Shown: in pieces, positions 10,821 to 21,409 of the stretch | Layout of the letters: each line of letters opens with the position of its first letter | Numbering within the stretch: position 1 is the stretch's first letter | NCBI RefSeq assembly: GCF_963966145.1 | Contig: NC_091046.1 | Location: 44,330,001-44,394,000 of the forward strand | DNA length: 64,000 bases | Source of the DNA: Tenebrio molitor | Taxonomy: Eukaryota; Arthropoda; Insecta; Coleoptera; Tenebrionidae | Direction: 5' to 3' | Program-made: the position numbers and the translations under genes | Notes under the pieces: generated by a model | What the model saw: only the letters and a program-made list of their open reading frames with translations | Database searches by the model: none | Told to the model about the DNA's origin: nothing

Positions 10821-11038
10821 AAACTCCGTCCAGCGAGAGATTGGGAGATTTTAAATTGTAGACTTGAAACCCAATACTACAAAATGCACTAGAATACATT
10901 AGATGATTAGACCATAATTTCAGGGCAAAAATATCACTGCTTGAAGGTAAATAAATAAATAATTTACGCTAGGTAGTATTTTCTCTGCGTAGAATTTAGT
11001 GCTTTTTATGTCAACCAATCTCTCGCTGGACAAACTTT
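10821..11038. mobile_element. MITE, ~218 bp
   Basis: Terminal inverted repeats of about 24 bp (core GTCCAGCGAGAGATTGG at 10828-10844 and its complement at 11015-11031) flank about 170 bp of AT-rich non-coding DNA. It truncates the LINE copy and sits 56 bp downstream of the donor at 11094. Confidence 0.75.
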
Positions 11039-11093
11039 AGCATTACATTAAAATTTTTTTATTTATAACAAAACAAAATGCCAATTAACTCAC

Positions 11094-12014
11094 CCGGTGT
11101 ACACATTCTGTTTCATTAGAATGTAATATTGTCCAAAGCATCATTATGGTAACGACGGTTCTCATCTGAAGCATGCTTAAGGCGTAGATGTCGTAATCAT
11201 TATAATTCACAAGAATATAAATATTCAATATTAAATTGATGCTCACTGTCAAAATCCACAGTGGGATAAAGTGCGTGGCATACTCTACCATCAATTCGAC
11301 ATTTTGGTGAATCATCAACACGAGACGTGAAGTATTTGCAAAAGGTTTCTCCAAAGTAGGTTTTCGTTGAAGAGTAGATTCCAAAAAAACTCTAATTCCT
11401 TTAATAATTATTCCAATGAGCTGCAACCTATGGCACCATTCCTGTGTCCAATAGCACTGATATCCCATGGAGTAAACAAGTAAAAAATTCCTTAGCTTGT
11501 TCCATGGTAAATGATCTTTGGTGAAAGTGTAATGCATCACAGTTAATATAATAATTGAAAAATTAATTATCGTGATGAATATCTTTCTATACAATTTAAT
11601 TCTACGAATGTGCATTTCATTTATGAAGGTTGTCGAGCTCTTTTCAAAAACATATATCCACGAATTAATCTCGTTAACTTGACCGTTCAGGCCGAAGCAA
11701 GCAGCGACGCCCACAATAGCTGTGCTTAGAATAAATAACTGATCGGCCGTCAGGATCAAACACAGCGATCTATTGCTTTGAAACAGCGGTGGTAAGTAAG
11801 AACTGAAATATAATCCTAAAAGCAGCAAGCCGACCACACATACAAATGCAAATGCGAGGATTGACTTAAAAATTACAAATCTTGGTCGATCGGCATTGTA
11901 GTATTTGGAGTGCTGACAGTAGCCCTTGATTGGGTACAAGGGACGAAACGGATCAAAAACAAATCGATACAAACAAACAATACAATTGGAAACTCTCGAA
12001 TTGACGGTCTTCAT
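11094..12014 (-). CDS. Gustatory receptor alternative first exon, K clade
   Basis: 307 codons from MKTVNSRVSNCIVC (C11/C14/C33/H35). An upstream ATG at 12095 would add 27 residues, but that stretch matches promoter sequence of the other K exons. It ends ETECVHR at CGG|GTGAGT, again an Arg boundary as in the 2467 exon. KDHLPWNKLRNFLL precedes TM4 and YNDYDIYALSMLQMRT precedes the donor. The duplicate at 21214 is very similar and both are open. Only 195 bp separates it from the next donor at 12210. Confidence 0.88.
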
Positions 12015-12105
12015 GGTTCGACGATCAAAAGACTTCTGACAAAATGTTGTGAGTGAATTATTCGCCCAGTTTATTACACCACTTAGGAATGCCACTATAA
12101 TTAAT

Positions 12106-12130
12106 GAACCACAAGCATCAACTTATGACA
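12106..12130 (-). promoter_or_regulatory. Degenerate GTCCC-dyad box upstream of 12014 exon
   Basis: Plus-strand AACCACAAGCATCAACTTAT, 92-116 bp upstream of the ATG, keeps the CCACAAG-ATCAACTT core but has lost the outer GTCCC arms. The identical variant occurs at 21306-21330 upstream of the duplicate exon. Confidence 0.4.
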
Positions 12131-12209
12131 CTACATTGTTTCAAAATATCGATATTAATGACACGGCGAAGAAGTAAAATTGTAATAATTGTAACCAAAA
12201 TTAACTCAC

Positions 12210-13130
12210 CTTTCTCTTAAGATTTTCGTCGTGAATGTAGAAAAATAAGCCACACTTTGTTATGAAAGAAATTGTCTTTAACTGGGTCAGCATTACGGTG
12301 AAAACATTGTACGAAGCATGATCTATGAGCGCGTAGATATTGAAGATCAAGAAACCGATGGTTGTCGAAATCCATAAAATTAGAAGTGGTGTCATGAGAT
12401 TCATTATGGATTTCGTGTTGGCGTTCATGGCAGCCATAAGAAGGAGTTGCTTCTTGAAAACGTTGAGATCTCTAGTAAAACAGGTTTTATGCAGCGCTGT
12501 TTTCATGGCATCTAGTAAAGCTGCCTTTCTAAATATTCTGTGATAAGCCTCGAATGTTATAAGACTTTCGAAGATAGTACCGACGAGCAATGCTATCTTG
12601 CGGGGGTAACTCCATGGTAAGTTGTCATATGCATTATCAGAAAAGAAATACAGTGCTTCAACCACAACAAACCATGCTGCTACCATTTACACCTATGATT
12701 CTTACAGTTATAAATTTCTTCACTTTATTTTCGTCGACAATAATATCAAGGCTGTAGAATTTTCTGTGTTCAAAAATATTCAACCAAGTAAGCATCTCTT
12801 GATGCACGGTTTCCATTTTTGCAACTACAACAATCTCCAAGAGAATGTTGCTGATCAGAAATCTCGTATTAAAACTCGTATTAAAACAAAACATAAAGAT
12901 TTCTTTGTTGCACACAACGTCTCCAAAACTGGTAGATAACTGGCTGCAGGAATCAGCAAGCCAAGTGTTACTGATAAGTTGATAATCAGTGCAATTTTTG
13001 ATATCTTGAACGTAGGTATAGAAGAAAAATTAGATCTTGAATGTTGGCAGAAACCCTTAATTTGATATAGAACCAGAAATGGGTTCAGGATTGAGCGAAA
13101 CATGCAGACAAAACAACTTGCGGCGACCAT
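12210..13130 (-). pseudogene. Gustatory receptor first exon, V clade, two frameshifts
   Basis: It begins MVAASCFVCMFRS at 13130 and keeps the AAG|GTGAGT donor. Compared with its intact duplicate (22324), two lesions are clear. The segment after SLCFVLI at about 12865 carries a short duplicated CGTATTAAAACT giving +5 bases. One extra T sits at about 12686 between IIGV and MVAAWF. Net length is 921 against 915. TM3-TM6 and HDENLKRK are otherwise well kept, so inactivation is recent and followed the segmental duplication. Confidence 0.85.
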
Positions 13131-13247
13131 GTTTATGACTATTGTGGTAAACACTGAATAGATGATCTAGAAATAGTTGTCATTTTGGTAGAAGGTAAAG
13201 TAATTGGGTTTGTATCATTCAAATGACCCCTAATAGAATGCACAACA

Positions 13248-13341
13248 TTAGGTACTTGATTAATTAAGAAGATTAATACACTAAGCAAACGGTTAGAGTA
13301 AGGCGAAGAGTGATGTCCCACAAGGAGCATGTTGGGGTCCC
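13248..13341 (-). promoter_or_regulatory. V-clade promoter boxes upstream of the 13130 exon
   Basis: The plus strand has GTACTTGATTAATTAAGAAG with ATTAATACA (13251-13280), then an intact GTCCC dyad GTCCCACAAG ... GTTGGGGTCCC at 13315-13341. The boxes are preserved although the exon is broken; the same arrangement precedes the intact duplicate at 22324. Confidence 0.5.
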
Positions 13342-13377
13342 TTTTTTCACACTTGCTTTATTTTTGATATCAAAATT

Positions 13378-13690
13378 TGAATTTAAAAAAATATGCAACC
13401 GTACGCGAAACGAGCACTTTGCGTACCTAAAACAGGCCGCGAAATCCAATTTCGTGGCCGTTGCTTTTAACGACGGCCGTTAAAGTAAATGTCATTTTAT
13501 ATTTGATACAAATCAGAGATTCCACTGGCATTTAGACTTTTTAGTAGAATTTACAATACATAAGTACAAGAAAATTTAAGACTCAGCAATGCTTTAGTTT
13601 TAGCGATATTACATTAATTTATTACTTATTTGTAAGTAATGTTAAAGAAAACAACAAACAAATATCATTGCAAAAGCGGTAATCAAGATA
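13378..13690. other. Non-coding interval with a GC-rich hairpin
   Basis: Contains ACGCGAAACGAGCACTTTGCGT and a hairpin GGCCGCGAAA ... TTTCGTGGCC around 13435-13465, which stand out against AT-rich surroundings. This looks like a fragment of a foldback element. Nothing coding is seen. Confidence 0.4.
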
Positions 13691-13697
13691 AACTTAC

Positions 13698-14612
13698 CTT
13701 TTTCTTAATGTTTTCGTCATGTATGTAGAAAAATACACTAACTCCCATAATCGAAAAACTAGTCTTTACTTGGGTCAGTATTATGGTGAAAACATCGTGC
13801 GAGGCATGATCTGCGAGTGCGTAAATGTTGAAGATTAAGAAAATAATGGTCGTCAAAATCCATACAATTAAGAGCACTGTGATTAGAGGAATTAGCAATC
13901 TCGTGTTATTGTTAACGACAGAAATAAGATGGACTTGCTTCTTCAAAAAGTTGAAATCTCTATTCAAATAGTTTTTGCGTAGAGTCTTTTTCATGGCCTC
14001 CAGTACATTTCCCATAATGAATATTTTGTGGAAAGCCTCGATGAAAATGAAAGCTTGTAAGGTAGAAGCGACGATGAGGGATACTTTCCGTGCATAACTC
14101 CACTTCAGATTGTCATAAGCATGATTAGAAAATAAATACATTCCTCCAGAGATCATCCCACAAAATATCATCAGCACACACCCACTTCTTGCTATCACAA
14201 ATTTCCTTAGTTTCTTCTCGTCGACAATATCACCAAGACCGTAAAATTCTCGATTTTCGAAAATATTCAACCATGAAAGCGTGTCTTGATGGATGGTTTC
14301 TATTTTGACAGCAATAACAGCTTCCAAAAAAATGCTGCTAATTATATAAATTTGATCGGCTATTAAAATCAAACACAATGATCTGTTCGCTGTGCACACC
14401 ATCTTCAGAGATAGTAAGTAACTGGTTGCAGGAAACACCATACTGAGTGTCACCAACAAATTAAGAATCACTGAGATTTTGGAAACTCTGAATGTAGGAC
14501 TGCACGAAAAATTACATTGCGAATGCTGACAAAAGCCCTTAATTTGATATAAAACAAGAAATCTGTCAAAGTAGGAGCGAGACAAGCAGACAAAACAGTT
14601 GGTCGCGACCAT
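13698..14612 (-). CDS. Gustatory receptor alternative first exon, V clade
   Basis: 305 codons from MVATNCFVCLSRSYFDRF (C6/C9/C28/H30). The ATG at 14612 is chosen by clade alignment over 14690. YDNLKWSYARKVSLIVA marks the TM4 entry, where Lys replaces the usual Pro of LPW. It ends HDENIKKK at AAG|GTAAGT. The duplicate partner is the exon at 23684. The long 3' sequence (ADHASHDVFTIILTQVKTS) through TM6 is intact. The V-clade box lies about 130-155 bp upstream (TTAATTAATTAGCC ... GATCAATAA). Confidence 0.88.
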
Positions 14613-14739
14613 GTTTGTACTCAGTATTGTAACAATGAATACGTGTTTTAAAAGTATGTAGTTGCTATTGTGGTTCAATTGTAAGTACATGATATAGGTT
14701 TTATGTGAATGTAATAAGGGGTAATAAATTTGAGAGTCT

Positions 14740-14767
14740 ATTAATTAATTAGCCAGAAAGATCAATA
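14740..14767 (-). promoter_or_regulatory. V-clade ATTAATTAG box
   Basis: Plus-strand TATTAATTAATTAGCCAGAA followed by GATCAATA, 128-155 bp before the ATG at 14612. It carries two overlapping TAAT/ATTA homeodomain-type cores. Confidence 0.4.
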
Positions 14768-14959
14768 AACCGTTTAATAAAAAAAAATCTTACCCCGAAA
14801 GGCGTACTTGAGTTACGTGTGGTACTCGTACCTACTTAGGTTATTTTTGAGATTTAAAAATATCACATTTCCGACTCAGAGAGATATTCATTTAACGGAA
14901 GAAGTAACTTTTTAACCATGACGCAAATCGCCTATTTCCAAGTTATGAATTTTATTCCA

Positions 14960-15220
14960 GTTAAAGTTTCCACTCTGTATATGAATAAACATTAAATTGA
15001 GGATCAAAGTTAAAATCTACAATCCACGAGAAGGGAAATATTTACCAAAATTCAGTGCAAAAGAAAACTTTCCCTTATCGTAGATTCTAACGAAATCCCA
15101 ATTCCTCATATATTTTTTTTACTATTTGCCCCCATAATTAGGTAAAATAAAAATGTCATTATAATTAATGAACGACACAAACATTAATTTGTAACCTAGC
15201 ATTGTTTCAAAAATTGAATG
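14960..15220 (-). pseudogene. K-clade exon relic with orphan promoter
   Basis: 14985-15040 matches the K-exon TM5 region (plus strand ATTAAATTGAGGATCAAAGT followed by ATCCACGAGAAGGGAAA). Then comes TTCCCTTATCGTAGATTCTA. From 15128 the sequence TTCGCCCCCATAATTAGG ... TTAATGAACGACACAAAC matches the promoter of K exons at 12014 and 21214. Most of the exon body is deleted. Related relics lie at 25.43, 27.17 and 30.15 kb. Confidence 0.5.
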
Positions 15221-15291
15221 ATTAAACAAGCAATGCAAAACAAAATTCTCGACAAATAAAATTTCAATAATAGTAATCAAGATAAACTCAC

Positions 15292-16203
15292 CTTTCTCTT
15301 AAGGTTTTCGTCATGCATGTACAAAAATGACGTACATGCCATTATGAAAAGGAATGTCTTTTCCTGCGTCACCATTATGGTCAAAAAATTGTACGAAGCA
15401 TGATCTATGAGTGCGTAAATGTTGAAGATCAATAAAATAATCGCCATCAAAACCCATACAGTTAAAAGCACTGTGGTTAGGTTCGTTATCAATTTCGTGC
15501 AATCACTAACGGCAACAATAAGATGGACTTGTTTCTTGAAAATGTTGAGATTTTTATTAAAATGGGTTTTACGTAGGGCCGTCTTTACGGCCTCGAGTAA
15601 AGCTCCCATAACAAATATTTTGTGGAAAGCCTCCACAAATATGAAACATTGAACGATCGAAACGACCATCATCGACATTTTTCGTGGGTAACTCCATGAC
15701 AGGTTGTCATAACCATGATTAGAAATATAATATGCTTCTGTCATGATGACACCAAAAAGTAACACCATCATAACCACACTTCTCCCCATCACAAATTTCC
15801 TCAGCTTTTGCTCGTCGATAATATCACCAAGGCTGTAAAATTTTCGATTTTCGAAAATTTTCAACCACGAAAGCATATCCTGACGGAGGGTTTCTATTTT
15901 GACAGCTATAACAGTCTCCAAAATGATGCCGCTGATTACGTATACCTGATCTCCCATTAAAATCAAACATAACGATCTGTTAGCTGCACACACCGTCTTC
16001 AGAGATTGTAAGTAACTGGCTGCAGGGAACAGCATACTAAGTGCCACCAATATGTTCAAAATTACTGCGATTTTGGAAACTCTAAATGTGGGACTGGACG
16101 AAAAATTTGATTGTGAATGTTGACAAAAGCCTTTAATTTGATATGGAAGAAATTTGTCAAAGTAGGAACGAGACAAGCACACAAGACAGTTGGCCATGAC
16201 CAT
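15292..16203 (-). CDS. Gustatory receptor alternative first exon, V clade
   Basis: 304 codons from MVMANCLVCLSRSYFDKF; the start at 16203 is taken over 16215 (MSAS-). It is one codon shorter than its sisters because KFLPYQ replaces KFLVLYQ, giving C-x2-C-x17-C-x-H. GYDNLSWSYPRKMSMMV precedes TM4, and it ends HDENLKRK at AAG|GTGAGT. Closest relatives are the exons at 28360 and 35893 (GYDNLSWSYAR). Uninterrupted and probably functional. Two foldback elements have landed further upstream. Confidence 0.88.
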
Positions 16204-16345
16204 ACTTGCACTCAAGTGTTGAATATTGAATGTGTGTTCTAGAACTAGTTGTTATGGTGAGCCATTTATACAGATATGGGTTTTATGTAAACATATACAC
16301 CTAATAAATTGGAAAGCATCATAAATCATAATCATGAAGATAGAA
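16204..16345 (-). promoter_or_regulatory. V-clade promoter with forkhead-like box
   Basis: Going upstream from the ATG, the plus strand has TGTTCTAGAACTAGTTGTTA, then GGTTTTATGTAAACATAT (GTAAACA at 16287-16293, 84-90 bp from the ATG), then CCTAATAAATTGG. A weaker CATAAATCATAATCATGAAG stands in the TGATTAATTA position. The order is the same in at least eight V exons. Confidence 0.5.
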
Positions 16346-16470
16346 CTGCTCTATGAAAATAATCCATCACAAGGCTCACCCGTATTGCTTTTTTCAAGTT
16401 TCAAATAATTTACTCAAATTGTGGGTTTTTAAGCCATCATAAGTACTTTAATTATAGTACGTAGTACTCG

Positions 16471-16625
16471 TATCGTGCGTTCATTTAAATTTATCCTCAA
16501 AGTTGAAGATTGTGAACGCACTATACAGATCAGCTGTTTAAATCTTACGCTTTTACATGAGTGGTGCGTTCTCAATCGACTCTCCAACGCCAACTTTGAG
16601 GATAAATTTAAATGAACGCACGATA
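16471..16625. mobile_element. MITE with perfect 35-bp terminal inverted repeats
   Basis: TATCGTGCGTTCATTTAAAT... at 16471-16505 is the exact complement of 16591-16625; the total is about 155 bp. A fragment of the same family (GTGGTGCGTTCACAATCGAC) lies at 25280-25372. Confidence 0.75.
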
Positions 16626-16770
16626 TAAGATATGACACAAGTATCGTAAAGTAAGGATTTACATATTTAAAAACCTGAAAACCAAATAGTCTAGTCATTC
16701 ACAAATTCATTCCTCAAAAAAGTAAATCTTCTTGCTCTTTTTTCAGTTGAAACCTCATTCGGATTTCAAA

Positions 16771-17020
16771 AAATGATTGTGGCCAAGTATGGCAACTATG
16801 TACAAAAATGTATGTGGCAACTGTGTGGGTAGGGTAGAGTTGACATTTCTTTGACAGTTCATAGGCGTGCAATTTTGAAAGTTGTCAAATCAATTTGCAA
16901 TGGAATTAAAAAAATCAAATGCACGCTTATGAAATGTCATACAAATATTAACTCTACCCCATTCACACAGTTGCCACATAAATTTTCGTACATAGTTGCC
17001 ATACTTAGCCACAATCATTT
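16771..17020. mobile_element. Foldback element, ~250 bp
   Basis: The left arm begins ATGATTGTGGCCAAGTATGG and the right arm ends with its complement at 17020. Arms of about 100 bp contain TGTGGCAACTGTGTG and GTAGAGTT blocks in inverted order. No coding capacity. It lies between the 16203 promoter and a broken V exon. Confidence 0.7.
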
Positions 17021-17265
17021 TGAATCACCCAATATATGGTGGTATTAAAATTTCCAAAACTACAGAAAATGAAATTCCGAGATTTGAAACGGGACGCAAT
17101 TTTGAATTTTTTAAATGGTGACAGACTCCAGGATTGGAAAACTGACCCAAATGAAATAACTTGTAGCTCAGCATTCTTTAATTAACTGATTACCTATTTA
17201 CAACTAACGCAAAACAAAATAACATGCAGATTAAACATAAACAGTTATAATACAGACAAACTCAC

Positions 17266-17611
17266 CTTTCTCTTAAGGTTGTCGTCATGGACGTAGAAAA
17301 ATATCGTACATCCCATGAAAAAAAAAGAATGCCTTTTCCTGCGTCACCATTATGGTTAAAAAATCGTAAGAAACATAATCTGTGAGTGCGAAAATGTTGA
17401 ATATCAAGAAAATAATAGTTGTCAAAATCCATAAAATTAAATACATTCCTGAGAGAGTGCCACCAAATAATGACACCGTGATGGCGACATTTCTTGCTAT
17501 CACAAATTTCCTTAGTTTTTGTTGTCAACAATATCATCAAGATTATAAAATGTTGGGTGCTCGAAAATTGTCAACCACGTAAGCATATCTTGGCGGATGG
17601 TTTCTATTTTA
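17266..17611 (-). pseudogene. V-clade receptor exon fragment with large internal deletion
   Basis: The 3' end is good: a normal AAG|GTGAGT donor at 17266 and the TM6 segment TDYVSYDFLTIMVTQEKAFF, nearly identical to the intact exon at 32323. Upstream, GGTLSGMYL joins directly to ILWILTTIIF, deleting TM4 and TM5. Homology continues to about 17611, where the segmental-duplication junction replaces the N-terminal half. Non-functional. Confidence 0.8.
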
Positions 17612-17744
17612 ACATCAGATACTTAAAAAAAATACTCGTTTAGATAAAATAAGTATGTACATGAAAAGCTAACTATTCATGTCGTGCTAATTTCATAGCA
17701 GCACGGTGGATGTCAATAAAACATACTAAAATAAAATTAACAAA

Positions 17745-17814
17745 TTAGATACAGAACAAAAACTGGATAAAAAAGTTCGCGAGAAATGCAGACAAGGCAG
17801 TTAGCGGCGGCCAT
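17745..17814 (-). pseudogene. N-terminal stub of a V-clade receptor exon (duplicate of 7590-7660)
   Basis: From the ATG at 17814 it reads MAAANCLVCISRELFYP ... FVLYLI, better preserved than its twin at 7660, then homology ends. Both CxxC cysteines remain. It is followed upstream by the retained promoter at 17917-17992. Confidence 0.6.
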
Positions 17815-17916
17815 GTTCGCAACTAAGAGTCTTACTGGAATTAGTCGCCGTCACTGTTGAGTCAAATACTCCACGCGAAATTACATTGGTTTTAGTTATT
17901 GCAGCGAAGGGCTAGT

Positions 17917-17992
17917 CATTACTTGATTAGGTGAAGACGTCAATAAGAAACAACGCGGTAAAAATGTCCCACAAAGATCTAGTTGGGGTCCC
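17917..17992 (-). promoter_or_regulatory. V-clade promoter retained upstream of a stub
   Basis: CATTACTTGATTAGGTGAAG ... TCAATAAG at 17917-17947, then the GTCCC dyad GTCCCACAAA ... GTTGGGGTCCC at 17966-17992. It matches 7763-7838 almost exactly and serves no intact exon. Confidence 0.5.
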
Positions 17993-18009
17993 ATGTTTTC
18001 TCCACTTAC

Positions 18010-18969
18010 CTTATTCTTGAGGCTGTTTTCAGCGGTGACAAACACAAACACGGTACTTGCCACCATAATAACAACCCTCATTTGTATCACGAGCAGAGTG
18101 TAGATGTTGTAATCGTTGAATTCTATCAGAACGTAGATGTTGACAATGAGCGATGCGACAACTGTCACAAAGTACAAGATTATGATGCTGGAGATGTGTC
18201 GTTTAAATAGATGTATATTCATGTGGATAACAAGAATGAAATTGGTGTACTTTTTTAGAGTCCTTCCCAAAGTCAACTCTCTTTTTTTGAGTGCCAAGAT
18301 CGGATACGATTTCTTGGTGAGACTCTTCTTAAAGGCATTCAAGATTACTCCTAGTAATTTTATTCTGTAAGCCATATCTTGAGTGATGTACGACTGGTAA
18401 CAGTAGCAAAGTATCAACAGAAGTTTTCTGTACCAGTGTCCAGGCAAATTTTCGTAAGGCACTCCGAAGATCAATGCCAACCCTCCAATCCACGATAGTG
18501 AAGTCATGATTATCAAAACATCTCTGAAGAGAATAAACCTCTTTGCTTTTTGTTCAGTCAAGATGTCTTTCACACCGTAGAATCTTCTTTGGTCTACAGT
18601 TGTAATCCAAGCATTGAATTCAATGATTTGTACCTTCAAGGTTAGAAGTTTCAACAAACCAGAAACCGTGCTTACCATCACTAAGATTTGATCGCTCAAA
18701 AGAATCAAACTAAGGGTTTTGTCTGTTCTGTATATTTGCGGTAGATCGATGAAGCATTTAACACACGAAGCTGCTAAAAATGTTATCAACAAGACATCTA
18801 ACCAAATTACAGGATGTGAGATTCTGTAGTAAGCTCTTGGAGGTTTTGAAGTGCTTGTATGTTGACAGGTTCCAGTGACGGGAAATATCAGCCGAAAAAT
18901 GTCACATCCAGATTTCAGTAAACACACGAGACAATTATTAAATTGTTGTGAACCAGGAGAAGCAAACAC
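18010..18969 (-). pseudogene. Gustatory receptor first exon, F clade, start codon lost
   Basis: 320 codons, fully open and almost identical to the exon at 8815. The codon at the conserved MFAS start (18969-18967) is GTG instead of ATG (plus strand CAC instead of CAT). Reading upstream in frame I found no ATG for at least 40 codons: the paralogue's upstream MNHLS is changed to WIIHL. The first internal Met lies near residue 97, after TM2. C12/C15/C34/H36 (GTCQHTS) and the NSLKNK|GTAAGT donor are intact. Either the exon is newly dead or it is rescued by a non-AUG start, which is unusual. Confidence 0.7.
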
Positions 18970-19200
18970 TGTCGACGACTGTGAGCTTGAGCTGATTGGT
19001 AATAAGTACAGAATAGTACTAATGGCTGTAGTAATGTGACATTTGATGTCAGTTGTACTTAGTAGATGAATGATCCAATTAGTTTGAGACGTGTAAAAAA
19101 ATTATGCAATTTCATAAAATGTATAAATGAAACACTATTCATGTACTGATCATCCCATGGGGATTGTCATACTAAGTTCCATAGAAAATTCGACATTAAG
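18970..19200 (-). promoter_or_regulatory. F-clade promoter interval (duplicate of 8816-9057)
   Basis: TTCATAAAATGTATAAATG and CATCCCATGGGGATTGTCAT match the 8816-9057 interval. The GTAGATAAA box is partly lost (AGTAGATGAATGATCC), a possible second lesion of the start-less exon's expression. Confidence 0.35.
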
Positions 19201-19419
19201 ATATGTCTTTAAGAAAATCGATTTGCGATTTATAAAAATGTCACAAGCACAATAAATAAAGCACTAGAAAGCGTAGAATTTGGAATGACTAAAATCAGCG
19301 ATTATGATAGTATTCCAAAATAAAATTTTATAATTGGCGCTAGGAAAGGAAAGTGCAAGGGATGCAAAATTTTATGAAATGACAAAATTAGTTGAGCAAT
19401 CATAAATGTTGTATAAGAT

Positions 19420-19756
19420 ACAGGTGTCCCTGAAATGGGCGGCAAAATTTTAACCACGAGCTACTACGCTTCATGTAGAACTCGGAAAAAATATTTGAAA
19501 AATTCAGTCAAAAAATAAAATGACATTTAATTTTTGAACTACAATTTTTTTAAATTGCTTTTAGTCTTCTACGTTGTCCCACAACCTCGTACAACAACGT
19601 AGAAGACTAGGCGCAATTTAAAAAAGTTGTAGCTCAAAAATTAAATGTCATTTTATTTTTTGACATAGAATTTTTTAAATATTTTTTCCGAGTTCTACAT
19701 GAAGCCTAGTAGCTCGTGGTTAAAATTTTGCCGCACATTTCAGGGACACCCTGTAT
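19420..19756. mobile_element. Palindromic foldback element, ~335 bp
   Basis: Ends read TACAGGTGTCCCTGAAATG and, inverted, CATTTCAGGGACACCCTGTA. The whole element is one long imperfect palindrome centred near 19588 (CAACGTAGAAGACTA arms). The right half of the 43.5-kb element is the same family. It occupies the position where the other duplication copy has the LINE. Confidence 0.75.
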
Positions 19757-19923
19757 AAGTTTTAAGCAACATAAATCTCTAAGAATACAAAGTCATCATA
19801 AATGATTGTCCCATCGCAGTGGGCTTCGGTGACGTAGTTGAAAGTGCCGCAAGCCTCATAACATGAGACTAGTATCGCCGACAGGTGGCGCTCCTGGCGG
19901 TAGTGGAAATCTGTCGACTATAT

Positions 19924-20136
19924 AAACTGATCGAAAAAAGTTAGGGATATTGATATTACAATTTTTAACGTATCCCAAGAAGAGTAAAAGTTTGACATAA
20001 GTCAAAACTCACTATATGTGTGAAAACGTTTATTAAAAAAACATTTCAATAATTCTTCTTAAAAAAACTTACTCATGCATTTTGATAAAGATAACTTAAA
20101 TATTTAGCAATATCCCTAACTTTTTTCGATCAGTTT
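19924..20136. mobile_element. MITE with 28-bp TIRs, ~213 bp
   Basis: AAACTGATCGAAAAAAGTTA... at 19924-19951 is inverted exactly at 20109-20136. The interior is AT-rich and non-coding. Confidence 0.75.
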
Positions 20137-20293
20137 AGTTTGTCTAACGTTGCAAGGCTGACGGCACATCCAAAATTTGTTGTGGATTTTCAACGCCAAC
20201 TGCAATGGGATAATAATTTACAATGACCCTGTATATGGTACCACTAAATTTGAAAATTTCATTTTTGACGACACAAAATGGCAATTAACTCAC

Positions 20294-21214
20294 CCGGTGT
20301 AGACACTCTTTTTCATGACAATTTAATAATGCCCAAAGCACCACTATGGTACCGATGGTTCTCATCTGAAGCATGCTTAAGGCGTACACGTCGTAATCAT
20401 TATAATTCACAAGAATATAAATATTCAATATTAAATTGATGCTCATGGTCAGAATCCATAACGGGACAAAGTGCATGGTATACTCTACCGTCAATTCGAC
20501 ATTTTGGTGAATCATCAACACGAGACGTGAAGTATTTGCAAAAGGTTTTTCCAAAGTATGTTTTTCTTGGGGAGTAGATTCCAAAAAAACTTTAATTCCA
20601 TTCATAATTGCTCCAATGAGCTGCATCCTATCGCACCATTCCCGTGCCCAATACGACTGAAATCCTATGCAGTAAACAAGTAAGAATTCCCTTAGCTTAT
20701 TCCATGGTAAATGATCTTTACTAAAAGTGTAATGCATCACTGTCAATATGATGATTAAAAAATCAATTATCGTAATCAATATTTTTCTATAAAATTTAAT
20801 TGTCTGAATGTGCATTTCATCGATGATGGTTGTCGAGCTCTTTTCAAAAATATATATCCATGAGTTAATCTCGTTAACTTGACGGTCCAGGCCGAGGCAA
20901 GCACCGACGCCCACAATAGCTGTGCTTAGAATAAATAACTGATCGGCAGTCAGGATCAAACAAAGCGATCTGTTGTTTTGAAACAGCGGTGGTAAATAAG
21001 AACTGAAATATAATCCCAAAAGTAGCAAGCCGACCGCAGCTACAGATGTAAATGCGTGGATTGACTTCAAAATGACAAATCTTGATCGGTCGGAATTGTA
21101 GTATTTGGAGTGCTGACAGTAGCCCTTTATTGGGTACAAAGGACGAAACGGGTCAAAGACAAATCGATAAAAACAAACAACACAATTGGAAACTCTCGAA
21201 TTGACGGTCTTCAT
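20294..21214 (-). CDS. Gustatory receptor alternative first exon, K clade
   Basis: 307 codons from MKTVNSRVSNCVVC (C11/C14/C33/H35), the duplicate of the 12014 exon and open throughout. It ends KECLHR at CGG|GTGAGT. Differences cluster in the extracellular/TM regions (CIGFQSYWAREWCDRMQ against SMGYQCYWTQEWCHRLQ), while the NYNDYD...YALSMLQMRT segment before the donor is unchanged. The gap to the next donor (21410) is 195 bp, as in the other copy. Confidence 0.88.
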
Positions 21215-21305
21215 GGTTCGACGATCAAAAGACTTGTGACAAAATGTTGTGAGTGAATTATTCGCCCCGTTTATTACACCACTTAGGAATGCCACTATAA
21301 TTAAT

Positions 21306-21330
21306 GAACCACAAGCATCAACTTATGACA
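21306..21330 (-). promoter_or_regulatory. Degenerate GTCCC-dyad box upstream of 21214 exon
   Basis: AACCACAAGCATCAACTTAT, 92-116 bp upstream of the ATG, identical in sequence and spacing to 12106-12130. Confidence 0.4.
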
Positions 21331-21409
21331 CCACATTGTTTCAAAATATCGATATTAATGACACAGCGAAGAAGTAAAATTGTAATAATTGTAACCAAAA
21401 GAAACTCAC

